Source: Helicobacter japonicus (GTDB taxonomy: Bacteria > Campylobacterota > Campylobacteria > Campylobacterales > Helicobacteraceae). Taken from it: DNA of 64,000 nt. The stretch spans positions 1 to 64,000 of the forward strand of contig NZ_JRMQ02000009.1 in assembly GCF_000762845.2 (NCBI RefSeq). The letters run 5' to 3'. The position numbers and the translations under genes are program-made. Shown one piece after another: positions 16,364 through 24,729 of this stretch (positions are counted from its first letter, which is position 1; each line of letters opens with the position of its first letter). A model generated the notes under the pieces. That model did no database searches, was not told where the DNA came from, and saw only the letters and a list, made by a program, of their open reading frames with translations.

Positions 16364-18391
16364 TCATTCCTTATTGTTTTTTAACTTAAATCGTCCGTAT
16401 ATAAGCAGCAAGAGCATACAGCTCATTCCTGTGAAAATTACTTCTCCAAAGGAATTAAGAGCCTTTGTATTTGAAATCATTAAGATTCCAAAGCTTGCAC
16501 CTGTAGTAAGTGCAGAAAAGATAATTGCGTGTGTAGAGCGGGGGTTATCCCCTTCTTTTACCGCATAAATACCATAATCTACACTTACTACGACTAAGAT
16601 AAGCAAGGCAAAAAGGTGCATCATATTGAATGTGCTATGACTTGCTACCACGCACAAAGCCATACTTAAAGGGAATAGAACAAAACTAGCCGCATTGATA
16701 AATGCTCCATTTGTGCTAAAAGCAAGTGTTACAAGCATAAGACATAGCGCAATGCCAAGCACGATAAGCATAGGCTGATAAATAGAATCTGCTAAGTTGT
16801 CCATAATGCTTTGCACTGGGCGCGTATCAAGGCGCACATAAGATTGTATAATTTTTTCTTGCTCCTCCTTACTCCATAGATTTTGCACATTAGAATCATT
16901 ATGGGCTGAATGTAAGGATTCTAAAAGTTCTTGGGCTTTGACAATTTGAGGTTTTGATAGAGAGGCAAGATAATAATATTGTTTTAAGTGAGATTCCCCC
17001 TCGCTTTGGCGGAAGCTTATTACACCACTAGATTCTATAAGCCCACGCGTAAAGAGCATAAGTCCTTCACTTTCTTGCGCACTTAAAAGCACATCACTTT
17101 TTTGTTGTGTGCTGTGGCTATCTTCTTGCTTTTCTTGTATGAAGAATGCTTTTTCTTCAAGCATTGCTTTATTTTGATAATCAAGTTTTGAAAGGTCAAA
17201 ATCGAGTTTAAGTTGCCCTCCTGCGTAAATAAATCCTAAAATTGTTATGCCTAGAAATACCATATTTGGTATAAGTGGTTTTTTTAATGAAGAAAGTGAG
17301 TTAAAAAGTCGCGGTGGTTTGAATCCTATGCGTGGGTATATAAATGCAAAACTTAGGTAGGATATGCTTAGAGAAATCATTGCATATAAGGAAAGTTGGG
17401 CTAAGAGAGGAAAAGGAATAAACAAACACACGCCAAAGCCTATCATTGTTGTGAGGTAGCCGTAGAAAACAGGGCGATTGAATGGAGGGCGCGGAATATG
17501 AGCATTTTGGTATGCCTTAGAGTGTGTGTATAGCCCAAAGAAATGGTGGTGCATCATATAATCAATGGCAATATTTGAAATACCCATACCAAAGCTTAAA
17601 GCCATAATTGTAACCTTTGGATATATGCTAAGGACAAGTAAAATAGCAATGACATTAGAGAAAATCAGTGTGCAAATGGTGGAGAGTGTTAAAAAGGGTA
17701 TGCGGATAATCACAAAATAAAGAATCACAAAAACAAGTGAGGCAAAGCCTAAGAGAAAATTTACTTCATTTAAAATAAGCTCTAAATTTTCTACACGCAT
17801 AAAATCAGGTGAAAAATAGCGCATATCAGGGTTATTTTGTGCTATGGCTTGGAAGCTTTGCAATGTAGATTTAAGTTCTTCATCATTAAGGTTTGAAAGC
17901 TCTACGAGTGCCATTAAGCCATAATTTTTCATTATCAAGGGAGTAGATGAGGGTGGAGAAGAAGTATCATTGAGGGTAAGTTTATGAAGTAAGGGTGTAA
18001 AAATTTCTTGTGCATTGAGAGAAATTTGTGCCATATTTTGTGTGTTAGAAGAGGGAATAAGCAGATAAGAAAGATTGTGTGTTAAGAAAGTATAAAGTTG
18101 GTTTTCTAGTGGGATATTCTCCTGAATGATAGAAGCAACATAAGGTAAAGATTGAAGTTGAGAAGTGATATGTTGCAAATGTGTTTGTGCATTTTTATCA
18201 AAACCTTTAATTGCCACAGGCACATATTTAGAGCTTGCAAAATGCCTATATGCTTCAATAACTTCTTTGTCATCATTATGTGGAAAGAGATCAAGCACTT
18301 CTTGACTTATACGCTCTGGTTCAAAAGCCCACCAAAATATGCCAAGGCTTCCGAAAAAAAATAGAATCAAAAATAATAAATTCCGCCGCAT
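16364..18391 (-). CDS. MMPL/RND-superfamily exporter (675 aa)
   Basis: An inner-membrane transporter of the predicted-exporter type. One N-terminal helix (about 4-22) is followed by a periplasmic loop, then a block of about five helices (215-370) that includes FGMGISNIAIDYMMHHHFFG. A second loop follows (380-550), then a second helical block (about 555-670) with LLILVVVSVDYGIYAVKEGD. The SVDYGIY/AIDYMMHHH motifs in the fourth helices are the MMPL signature. Relatives export lipids or polyketide-like molecules. The cargo here is unknown. It lies 38 bases upstream of the phase-variable methyltransferase on the same strand, suggesting a shared role at the cell envelope. Confidence 0.8.
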   Translation of the reverse strand: MRRNLLFLILFFFGSLGIFWWAFEPERISQEVLDLFPHNDDKEVIEAYRHFASSKYVPVAIKGFDKNAQTHLQHITSQLQSLPYVASIIQENIPLENQLYTFLTHNLSYLLIPSSNTQNMAQISLNAQEIFTPLLHKLTLNDTSSPPSSTPLIMKNYGLMALVELSNLNDEELKSTLQSFQAIAQNNPDMRYFSPDFMRVENLELILNEVNFLLGFASLVFVILYFVIIRIPFLTLSTICTLIFSNVIAILLVLSIYPKVTIMALSFGMGISNIAIDYMMHHHFFGLYTHSKAYQNAHIPRPPFNRPVFYGYLTTMIGFGVCLFIPFPLLAQLSLYAMISLSISYLSFAFIYPRIGFKPPRLFNSLSSLKKPLIPNMVFLGITILGFIYAGGQLKLDFDLSKLDYQNKAMLEEKAFFIQEKQEDSHSTQQKSDVLLSAQESEGLMLFTRGLIESSGVISFRQSEGESHLKQYYYLASLSKPQIVKAQELLESLHSAHNDSNVQNLWSKEEQEKIIQSYVRLDTRPVQSIMDNLADSIYQPMLIVLGIALCLMLVTLAFSTNGAFINAASFVLFPLSMALCVVASHSTFNMMHLFALLILVVVSVDYGIYAVKEGDNPRSTHAIIFSALTTGASFGILMISNTKALNSFGEVIFTGMSCMLLLLIYGRFKLKNNKE

Positions 18392-18485
18392 TAGCTATCC
18401 TCTATGAAATTTAATTTCTATTTAATTATAGCAAATTAAGCTTATCTACTTGGTTTTTATTAGTGGGAAAGGGGAAATTCTCACC

Positions 18486-18508
18486 GCAAGAAATTCACCT
18501 CTTCTTGC
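18486..18508 (-). terminator. Hairpin after rpsR
   Basis: GCAAGAA and TTCTTGC form a perfect 7-bp stem around a 9-base loop, 20 bases after the rpsR stop on the minus strand. It lacks a strong U run, so terminator strength is doubtful. Confidence 0.35.
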
Positions 18509-18527
18509 AGCGAGAAAAACATAAGTT

Positions 18528-18782
18528 TTAGATTTTAAAAGGATTTTCAATTACCTTTTTTCTATCAATAATATAAGGAATAAGTGCCATATGTCTAGCG
18601 CGTTTAATAGCTACCTCTACGTGCTCTTGCCATTTTTTTGTATTACCTGTCAATCGTCTAGGCATAATCTTATATCGCTCTGATAATGAATGTTTAAGCA
18701 TTTCAACATCTTTATAGTCAATAAACTCAAGCTTTGCTTCAGTGTATCGGCAGTATCGTTTTGAGTATTTTTTCTTTTCCAT
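18528..18782 (-). CDS. rpsR: 30S ribosomal protein S18
   Basis: A small-subunit protein on the 30S platform, binding next to S6. It has the typical 84-residue length and the conserved KYCRYTE-like start ([20 protein letters not shown]) plus the core [24 protein letters not shown]. Last gene of rpsF-ssb-rpsR, the universal bacterial order. AAGGAGC precedes the start on the minus strand. Confidence 0.97.
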   Translation of the reverse strand: MEKKKYSKRYCRYTEAKLEFIDYKDVEMLKHSLSERYKIMPRRLTGNTKKWQEHVEVAIKRARHMALIPYIIDRKKVIENPFKI

Positions 18783-18803
18783 TTGTGCTCCTTAAGTTAG
18801 AGA

Positions 18804-19301
18804 TTAAAAAGGTATCTCTTCGTCATCAATATTAATTTCAGGGATATTTTGGGTGTAGTTTCCTGCTCCCGTATTCCCACCGCCATAATTTCCGCCACTA
18901 TTTTGTGTTTGAGGTTGATTATATTGTGCGTTATTACCATACTGCTCTGCATTATTTTGCATACTTTCTCCCGATGATTTAGAATCAAGCATTTGCATAC
19001 TTTCGGCTGTAATGGTATGCTTACTTCGTTTTGCACCACTTTGGTCGCTCCACGATTCTAAAGTCAAACGCCCTTCAATAAGAACCTTACTTCCTTTATG
19101 AAGATATTGATTTGCTACCTCTGCGCTACGCCCAAAAAGCTTGACATCTACAAAGCATACTTCCTCACCCATAGTGCCATCTTGCTTTTTGAATCTGCGA
19201 TTACTTGCTAATCCAATAGTAGCCAAAGCACTTCCACTTGGCAAATATCGGAGTTCGACATCTCTCGTAAGATTTCCTATTATAATAACCTTATTATACA
19301 T
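18804..19301 (-). CDS. ssb: Single-stranded DNA-binding protein
   Basis: Binds and protects single-stranded DNA in replication, repair and recombination. An N-terminal OB fold (about 1-105: [20 protein letters not shown], then [20 protein letters not shown]) is followed by a Gly/Asn/Gln-rich linker and the acidic protein-binding tip DDEEIPF. The length of 165 residues is normal. It lies between rpsR and rpsF. Confidence 0.97.
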   Translation of the reverse strand: MYNKVIIIGNLTRDVELRYLPSGSALATIGLASNRRFKKQDGTMGEEVCFVDVKLFGRSAEVANQYLHKGSKVLIEGRLTLESWSDQSGAKRSKHTITAESMQMLDSKSSGESMQNNAEQYGNNAQYNQPQTQNSGGNYGGGNTGAGNYTQNIPEINIDDEEIPF

Positions 19302-19311
19302 CTACTTTTGC

Positions 19312-19728
19312 CTATTTAGATTCTGTGGAATCTTGCTCTTTAGGTTGTGTAGCGACCTCTTCTTTTTTAGCTTTTGTTGGTTTTGGTTCTGGCTTGTTGT
19401 TCGCTTTATTCACAAGGCTTTGCCAAGCTTTTTGCTCTTTTTTGTTTTCATATTTTATAACGATAAAACGCAAAATCTCTTCATTAATGCGGTAATTACG
19501 TTCAAGCTCTAAGATTAAACTAGGTTTGGCTTTGAAATAAATAACAAAGTAATATCCTCGTTTATTTTTTTTAATCTCATACGCAAGGTTTCGCATACCC
19601 ATATCAAGGCAAGTTTCAATCTCACCGCCATTTTTTGTAATCACTTCCTTGAAAAACTCAAGACGTGTCTTAATTTCCTCTTCTACAAGCGTAGGCTTGA
19701 GAATAAACATCGTTTCGTAAAGTTTCAT
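19312..19728 (-). CDS. rpsF: 30S ribosomal protein S6
   Basis: Binds 16S rRNA together with S18. The start is set at ATG 19728 ([19 protein letters not shown]), preceded by AAAAGGAGAAATA, rather than the upstream ATG at 19767. The S6 fold is residues 1-95, including the [20 protein letters not shown] segment. The C-terminal about 40 residues are a Lys/Glu/Pro-rich tail, longer than in E. coli-type short forms. First gene of rpsF-ssb-rpsR. Confidence 0.96.
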   Translation of the reverse strand: MKLYETMFILKPTLVEEEIKTRLEFFKEVITKNGGEIETCLDMGMRNLAYEIKKNKRGYYFVIYFKAKPSLILELERNYRINEEILRFIVIKYENKKEQKAWQSLVNKANNKPEPKPTKAKKEEVATQPKEQDSTESK

Positions 19729-19834
19729 TATTTCTCCTTTTGGTGTAACCGCCCTTTCTCGCGTCATAGACTAGCCAAAAGATTGAAGCAATGGCTAGTT
19801 TGACAATGAAAGAGCAAGGTATAAAGGCAGGATT

Positions 19835-20836
19835 CTATCGTATCATTTCTTGAATTTTGATTAAAGTTCCCATAGATTGCTTTGACTTGCCTTTACTTAC
19901 CTCATATCGCCAAGTAGAGAGTAGCTCAAAAATGGCGATATATTGTGCTTCTTTAAAGCGAATGCAATACCTTGATAAACGTTCAGTAATATGTGCTGGT
20001 GGGCTAAACCCTAGAATCTCTTTTGCATCGGGTCGCCCCTTTATTTTTATAAAAGTAAAAAACAAAAAGAGTTGATAAAAAAATCTTTGAATCTCGCTAA
20101 TCATCGCTATTTCATTAATGCCTTCCTCATAAATGCTTTGGAGCATTTCTACAATGGGCTTTTTTTCCATTAATGTGCAGCATAACTCTTCAACACTAAA
20201 ACTTGCTATGCCATCACAGAGGAGATTCACATCGCTTGGCTCAATAGGTTTTCCTGCAAAAACAACAAATTTTTCTAATTCATTCAAAGCAAGGGCAATA
20301 TCATTATTTTGTAGCATAAGGATTTGACTTAGAATCTTATCGTCAGCTTTGAGATGAAGTTCTCTTGCCCTCTGCCGCATAAATTCCATACACTCGCCCA
20401 TAGTTGGCTCAAAAAATCGCACTTCTACAAGGCTATCTTTGGGAATCTTTGGGTGTTTGAAATACCCCGCACACACTTTGCAATCTCGCGCATAATCAGC
20501 TTGTGATTTGCTCGGTGATTGATAGTATTCTATAATAAGTGCATTATGTGTATTATGCGAAAGTGAAGTAAGAAAAAGCTCTACATCAGCCTTGCTTAGT
20601 TTGTGATTGATTTTTAGCACTACAAGTGAGCTAGAGCCAAAAAGTGAGCCTTGTGAAAGTAAAGCATTGATGTTATTTGCATTATATTCATCAAAATAAA
20701 AAGTTGTCTTTTCCTCGCTTTTTAAGCAATGAGCGATTTTTCTACTATAATAGCCCACTAAAAAGCTATCACCATACAAAAAACTCACGCGTGGAGCAGA
20801 TTGTTTTAAGAGTGTGTCAAGTTGAGATTTATACAT
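19835..20836 (-). CDS. holA: DNA polymerase III, delta subunit
   Basis: The clamp-loader subunit that opens the beta clamp during replication. At 333 residues, it shows the weakly conserved HolA pattern: an N-terminal RVSFLYGDSFLVGYYSRKIA, LVVLKINHKLSKADVELFLT, and the ILMLQNNDIALALNELEKFV helix, with no Walker A as expected for delta. Position just upstream of rpsF-ssb-rpsR matches H. pylori HP1247. The rnr gene, normally next door, is separated here by two extra genes. Confidence 0.88.
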   Translation of the reverse strand: MYKSQLDTLLKQSAPRVSFLYGDSFLVGYYSRKIAHCLKSEEKTTFYFDEYNANNINALLSQGSLFGSSSLVVLKINHKLSKADVELFLTSLSHNTHNALIIEYYQSPSKSQADYARDCKVCAGYFKHPKIPKDSLVEVRFFEPTMGECMEFMRQRARELHLKADDKILSQILMLQNNDIALALNELEKFVVFAGKPIEPSDVNLLCDGIASFSVEELCCTLMEKKPIVEMLQSIYEEGINEIAMISEIQRFFYQLFLFFTFIKIKGRPDAKEILGFSPPAHITERLSRYCIRFKEAQYIAIFELLSTWRYEVSKGKSKQSMGTLIKIQEMIR

Positions 20837-20892
20837 AGAGAATCCTTAAATTCGGACTAAATTCAAGGATTCTATCACTATAAGCTTTATGG

Positions 20893-21636
20893 TTAGCTAC
20901 CAAAACCTTTAAAACCTATCTCTATCATACCAACAAAATCTTTTGAACTAGGATAAACGAGAGTGGAGCTATCATTGGTTGCATCTTTTAAATCAAAGTA
21001 TTTACCTATAAGCTTCACATACCACATTGTGTTTTGCGTGATATGTTTAGAGTATCCTATATAAGCATTTATTGTGTAGCTATAATCTTTTATGTTTAGC
21101 ACAACATCATTCGTCAAGGTATATTTACCTATACCAGCCCAAGCATATCCAGCTCCATAATCTAAATATGACATATTTCCTAATGGGATATAGCCTTCAA
21201 TATCCCCACCTAGAGTAGTGATTTGTCTTTCTAAACCGCTACCCTTGCCTATTCGCCCATCGTGTTTATTATCTTCTACTACAAGATTTACAAAAAGCGG
21301 TGCATTTTTTCCTGCGATATTGAGCCCGATTTTCACATAATAATCTAAAGTAAAGAGATTATTTTTGTCTGTAATACTCAAATCACCTGTATTTTGTGCT
21401 GATGTAGAGCCTCCACCTATACGCCCACCTAATGCAGTTTGAAATCTCTGCCACAACACACTTCTACTCTCTAAAGAAAGATACCCTCCGTAGCTACTTA
21501 TATCTTTGCCTCCAAAATTATAATACTGCCCACCTATACCAATCTGTCCGTAAGCGCAGGATTTCTCACACTGCATAGCATATAGAGAAATGTTAAAGAT
21601 ACAAAATGCGCTAAAGAAAAGGATTTTTTTTAACAT
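20893..21636 (-). CDS. Predicted outer-membrane beta-barrel protein (247 aa)
   Basis: A signal peptide (residues 1-20, LKKILFFSAFCIFNISLYA) is followed by a Cys pair (MQCEKSC) and many alternating hydrophobic strands rich in Gly and aromatic residues (YGQIGIGGQYYNFGGKDISS, MSYLDYGAGYAWAGIGKY). It ends in a strand-like IEIGFKGFGS. This fits a small outer-membrane barrel. The specific family is not recognised. It lies downstream of the bacteriocin-like peptide gene, with a hairpin between them. It may be the envelope partner of the peptide, which is inference. Confidence 0.6.
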   Translation of the reverse strand: MLKKILFFSAFCIFNISLYAMQCEKSCAYGQIGIGGQYYNFGGKDISSYGGYLSLESRSVLWQRFQTALGGRIGGGSTSAQNTGDLSITDKNNLFTLDYYVKIGLNIAGKNAPLFVNLVVEDNKHDGRIGKGSGLERQITTLGGDIEGYIPLGNMSYLDYGAGYAWAGIGKYTLTNDVVLNIKDYSYTINAYIGYSKHITQNTMWYVKLIGKYFDLKDATNDSSTLVYPSSKDFVGMIEIGFKGFGS

Positions 21637-21660
21637 TGTTCCACCTCCATTGTTTGGGTT

Positions 21661-21681
21661 CTTAGGGCAAGATGCCCTAAG
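21661..21681 (-). terminator. Hairpin between peptide gene and barrel gene
   Basis: CTTAGGGCA and TGCCCTAAG form a perfect 9-bp stem with a 3-base loop, 10 bases after the peptide stop. There is no U run after it in the minus direction. It could attenuate transcription or stabilise the peptide mRNA, giving more peptide than barrel protein. Confidence 0.5.
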
Positions 21682-21690
21682 AAAGTAGAT

Positions 21691-21960
21691 TTATCTCCAC
21701 CAGCCTTTGCCCTTACCAAAATTGTAAATTGAATTAGCAGCAGTAATGCTAGAGCTTACAGCAGTTACTATAGCCCAAAACTCTCCTTGAGTTTCCTTCA
21801 TTTCTTCATCACTAAGCAAAGCGACATTGACATCTTGTTTGCCAAAAAGTAATTCAGCATCAGCTTTGCTTAACTTCTGCACTTCTTGTGCTTGTGCTGC
21901 AACAAGGGAAGTTGTCCCCAAACTCAAAACTAAAATTAGAGAAATAAAATATTTTCTCAT
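21691..21960 (-). CDS. Secreted bacteriocin-like small peptide (89 aa)
   Basis: A Sec-type signal peptide (residues 1-22, ending LVAAQA) is followed by a second leader-like segment, VALLSDEEMKETQGE (about 47-61). This resembles the 'LSxEEMxExxGG' leader of class IIb bacteriocins. The last 28 residues (FWAIVTAVSSSITAANSIYN, then FGKGKGWWR) have an amphiphilic small-residue helix and a basic aromatic end, like a pore-forming peptide. AAAGGAGGAGTT gives a very strong ribosome site. No immunity gene is obvious nearby unless it is the downstream barrel gene. The bacteriocin reading is inference. Confidence 0.5.
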   Translation of the reverse strand: MRKYFISLILVLSLGTTSLVAAQAQEVQKLSKADAELLFGKQDVNVALLSDEEMKETQGEFWAIVTAVSSSITAANSIYNFGKGKGWWR

Positions 21961-21986
21961 AACTCCTCCTTTGAAGTAAAATTTAT

Positions 21987-21999
21987 GGTGTTAAACACC
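21987..21999. promoter_or_regulatory. Palindrome in the leader of the peptide gene
   Basis: GGTGTT-A-AACACC is a perfect 6+1+6 palindrome, 26 bases before the peptide start. It could be an operator or a small mRNA hairpin. There is no further support. Confidence 0.3.
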
Positions 22000-22097
22000 T
22001 CCAAGATTCTAAAAAAAATTTTTTAAAAAGTTAATTTATCTTAAAATATTTGGAATGATATTGTTCCATAAAGTAACAATTTAATTTTTGGTTTATT

Positions 22098-24041
22098 TTA
22101 AGATTTCAATTGCATAGATTCTATTACTTTTCCTTGCACATAGCCACAAAGCAAATCTACCTTTTCTATCTGCACTTTCACGAGCTTATATCGCTCAAAT
22201 GAATGTGAGAGAGCAATTTTTATGTGCGGGAGAGTATCAAGCGCAATAGCATACGAATCTTCATTTATTACAAGTGCAGAGCAGATAAGAGGTTTGGTAG
22301 ATTCTAAGAGCTTTTGTGCAAAGGTAAGCATTTTGCGCTGATAGAAATCTTGCTCAATGTGTCGGACTTGCTTTTCTTTCATATTTATTTCTTGAGTGAG
22401 AGCCTTTAATCCCTCAAGCTGATAAGGCAAGGATTTGTCTTTATGGAGGATTGATTTTAAGATTCTATGCACGATTAAATCACTATATCGCCTTATAGGT
22501 GAAGTAAAATGCGTGTAGCTTTCAAATCCTAAGCCAAAATGCCCGATATTTGCTGTGCTATAAGTTGCTTTAGCAAAAGATTTGATAATCATATCATCAA
22601 GCACTTCTGCCATATCGCTTTCTTTGGCTTGGCTTTGTATTGCACAAATAAGGCTATGCAAACCAAGCTTAGGGGGCAAATCAAAGCCCATATTGTTGAA
22701 CTCCCAGAGTAATAATTGTATGCGCTCTTCTTTAGGGGGAGGGTGGATTCTAAAAATGCCTTGTTGTGCATTATTGATAAGCATAAGCGCACTTTGGACA
22801 TTCGCAAGGAGCATAGATTCTTCAATAATGCTATGGGCTAAAGTATGCTTATGCTTATGCCACGAGCTTATATTTTGATATTCATCAAGTTCTAATTTGA
22901 TTTCATTACTTTGAAATTCATAGCCATACTGCAAGCGAGTAGCTCTGTGCTTTTTGACATAAGGCAAATATGCCTTAAGCCATTTTTGTATTTCTTTTGG
23001 CAAAATGCTTTTGTGTCCTTGTAAAAAAGATTCTATAACTTCATAGCTGACATTTGCGTGAGATTGTATAAAGGCTTCTAAAAGCTCACTTTTTTGCACT
23101 TGTGCGTTTTTATCAAGCGTTATTTTCCACACCATAGCTAAACGCACTTTATTTTCTTTTAACGAGCAGATTCCGCTGCTTAGCTCAAAAGGCAGCATAG
23201 GCACAACCTTATGCGGAAAATATATGCTAAATCCCCTTTGCCTTGCTTCTTTATCAAGTGCGCTTTCATTGCTTACATATTCACCTACATCGGCAATAGC
23301 CACATAAAGCGTTTTTGTTTTGCTGTCAAAATAAATCGCATCATCGTGGTCGCGTGCATCTTTTGGGTCTATCACGCAAAAGGGCAAATGGCTTAAATCT
23401 ATACGATTTGGATACATCTCTTTATAGACTTCATCGCCAAAAGATTGGGCAAACTCCTTGATATTAGAGCTAAATTCATTGACGCGATTATAAGAGCTTA
23501 GGACTATTTTTTCATCGATTTGTGAATCTTCAAGCACACCAAGCACTTCAACGATATTGGCAGAGGAGCGTTCTATTTTTACCACACAATGTGGGGGCAA
23601 AGCTTTGAGTGATTTTTGCGAGACTTTGAGGTCGATATAATGCTCTTTATTATCTTTTGTCTGTATTTCAAGGGCTTTAATTGTGCCCTTTTTCATCACA
23701 AGTGTAGCTAAAATATAAGATTTTGGTGTGTAGAGTGCGGCAATAAATTTTATTTTTTTGTGTAATTTTTTGGCAAGAATAATATCGCCTTTTTTGAGTG
23801 CATATCGTCCATTTTCAAGGAGAAAATCATTTTCATCTTTTGTGTTAAAGCTTTTTATGAATATTTTTCCACTGCGTGAAATATCTACACTCCCTATGAT
23901 AAAGTGAGATTTAAGTGCATAAGATTCACCCTCTCTCTGCAGCACATTTAAGTCTTCAAGTTGCTTGAGTGCGGTAAGAAAAGATTTGGGAATTCGTTTT
24001 TTATGAGTGGCATTTGCAATAAGTGCGTAAAAATAAATCAT
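22098..24041 (-). CDS. rnr: Ribonuclease R (RNB-family exoribonuclease)
   Basis: A processive 3'-5' exoribonuclease that degrades structured RNA. The RNB catalytic motif CVIDPKDARDHDDAIYFDSK (about 222-241) holds the metal-binding aspartates. The later GLGFESYTHFTSPIRRYSDL is the second hallmark, and a C-terminal S1-like domain lies at about 575-645. At 647 residues it is shorter than E. coli RNase R but normal for Helicobacter. It ends just before the inserted peptide/barrel pair and starts two bases after a phosphoesterase gene. Confidence 0.93.
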   Translation of the reverse strand: MIYFYALIANATHKKRIPKSFLTALKQLEDLNVLQREGESYALKSHFIIGSVDISRSGKIFIKSFNTKDENDFLLENGRYALKKGDIILAKKLHKKIKFIAALYTPKSYILATLVMKKGTIKALEIQTKDNKEHYIDLKVSQKSLKALPPHCVVKIERSSANIVEVLGVLEDSQIDEKIVLSSYNRVNEFSSNIKEFAQSFGDEVYKEMYPNRIDLSHLPFCVIDPKDARDHDDAIYFDSKTKTLYVAIADVGEYVSNESALDKEARQRGFSIYFPHKVVPMLPFELSSGICSLKENKVRLAMVWKITLDKNAQVQKSELLEAFIQSHANVSYEVIESFLQGHKSILPKEIQKWLKAYLPYVKKHRATRLQYGYEFQSNEIKLELDEYQNISSWHKHKHTLAHSIIEESMLLANVQSALMLINNAQQGIFRIHPPPKEERIQLLLWEFNNMGFDLPPKLGLHSLICAIQSQAKESDMAEVLDDMIIKSFAKATYSTANIGHFGLGFESYTHFTSPIRRYSDLIVHRILKSILHKDKSLPYQLEGLKALTQEINMKEKQVRHIEQDFYQRKMLTFAQKLLESTKPLICSALVINEDSYAIALDTLPHIKIALSHSFERYKLVKVQIEKVDLLCGYVQGKVIESMQLKS

Positions 24042-24042
24042 T

Positions 24043-24726
24043 TTAAATATGTGTCTTGTATCGCCAAAGTTTTAGAATATCGCTTAATCGTTTGGGTGCG
24101 AATCCTAACTGCTCACAGCTTACATTGAAACAAAAAGAATGTCCAGTCTGGCGCGAATGGATATGTCCGTGAATATTCAATGAGCAATCAGCGAGTTTAA
24201 AAAGCCTATCGAGTATATCGCGCGTTTCATTGAATCTATCATTGACTTTGCGGTTAAACACAGGAAAATGTGAAAACATAATGCGCTCACCCGCAATGTC
24301 TTGCACGATTGCATTAAGATAAATATCATCTTTTACCATACTTTTTCCAAATTCTGTATAAAGTCTTTTAAGAATCTGCTCTTGTTCGGGGATATGTAGC
24401 TTTAAGCCTTTTTGCACACTCCAGCTTTTAAGATTTTTAAGTTTTTCATACTTTTTAATATCATTATTGCCTATTACAAGCATTTTTGTGCCTTTGAGTT
24501 CTTTTAGGTAAGGAAATCCATCTTCAAAATATAAATCCCCCAAATGTAAAACCTTATCTTTTTTGCCTACTGCTTGATTCCATAAATCTCTATGCAGGGC
24601 ATAAAAATCATTATATTTATGAGCCTCTGCGCATTGCAGACGAGAAGGTTCTTTTTTGAGCACAGCTTTATGTCCAAAATGACTATCGGAGATAAGAAAG
24701 GTATCTTTTGTGATTGTAAAACTCAT
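24043..24726 (-). CDS. Calcineurin-like metallophosphoesterase (227 aa)
   Basis: The metallophosphoesterase motifs are in order: ISDSHFGH (about 12-19), LHLGDLYFEDG (about 60-70), VIGNNDIKKYE, FSHFPVFN (about 152-159) and NIHGHIHSRQTGHSF near 189-203. These supply the two-metal site. The substrate is unknown. Similar small enzymes act on nucleotides or phosphoesters. It overlaps nothing but is packed within four bases of both neighbours in the run csd4-like, phosphoesterase, rnr. Confidence 0.85.
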   Translation of the reverse strand: MSFTITKDTFLISDSHFGHKAVLKKEPSRLQCAEAHKYNDFYALHRDLWNQAVGKKDKVLHLGDLYFEDGFPYLKELKGTKMLVIGNNDIKKYEKLKNLKSWSVQKGLKLHIPEQEQILKRLYTEFGKSMVKDDIYLNAIVQDIAGERIMFSHFPVFNRKVNDRFNETRDILDRLFKLADCSLNIHGHIHSRQTGHSFCFNVSCEQLGFAPKRLSDILKLWRYKTHI

Positions 24727-24729
24727 AGG

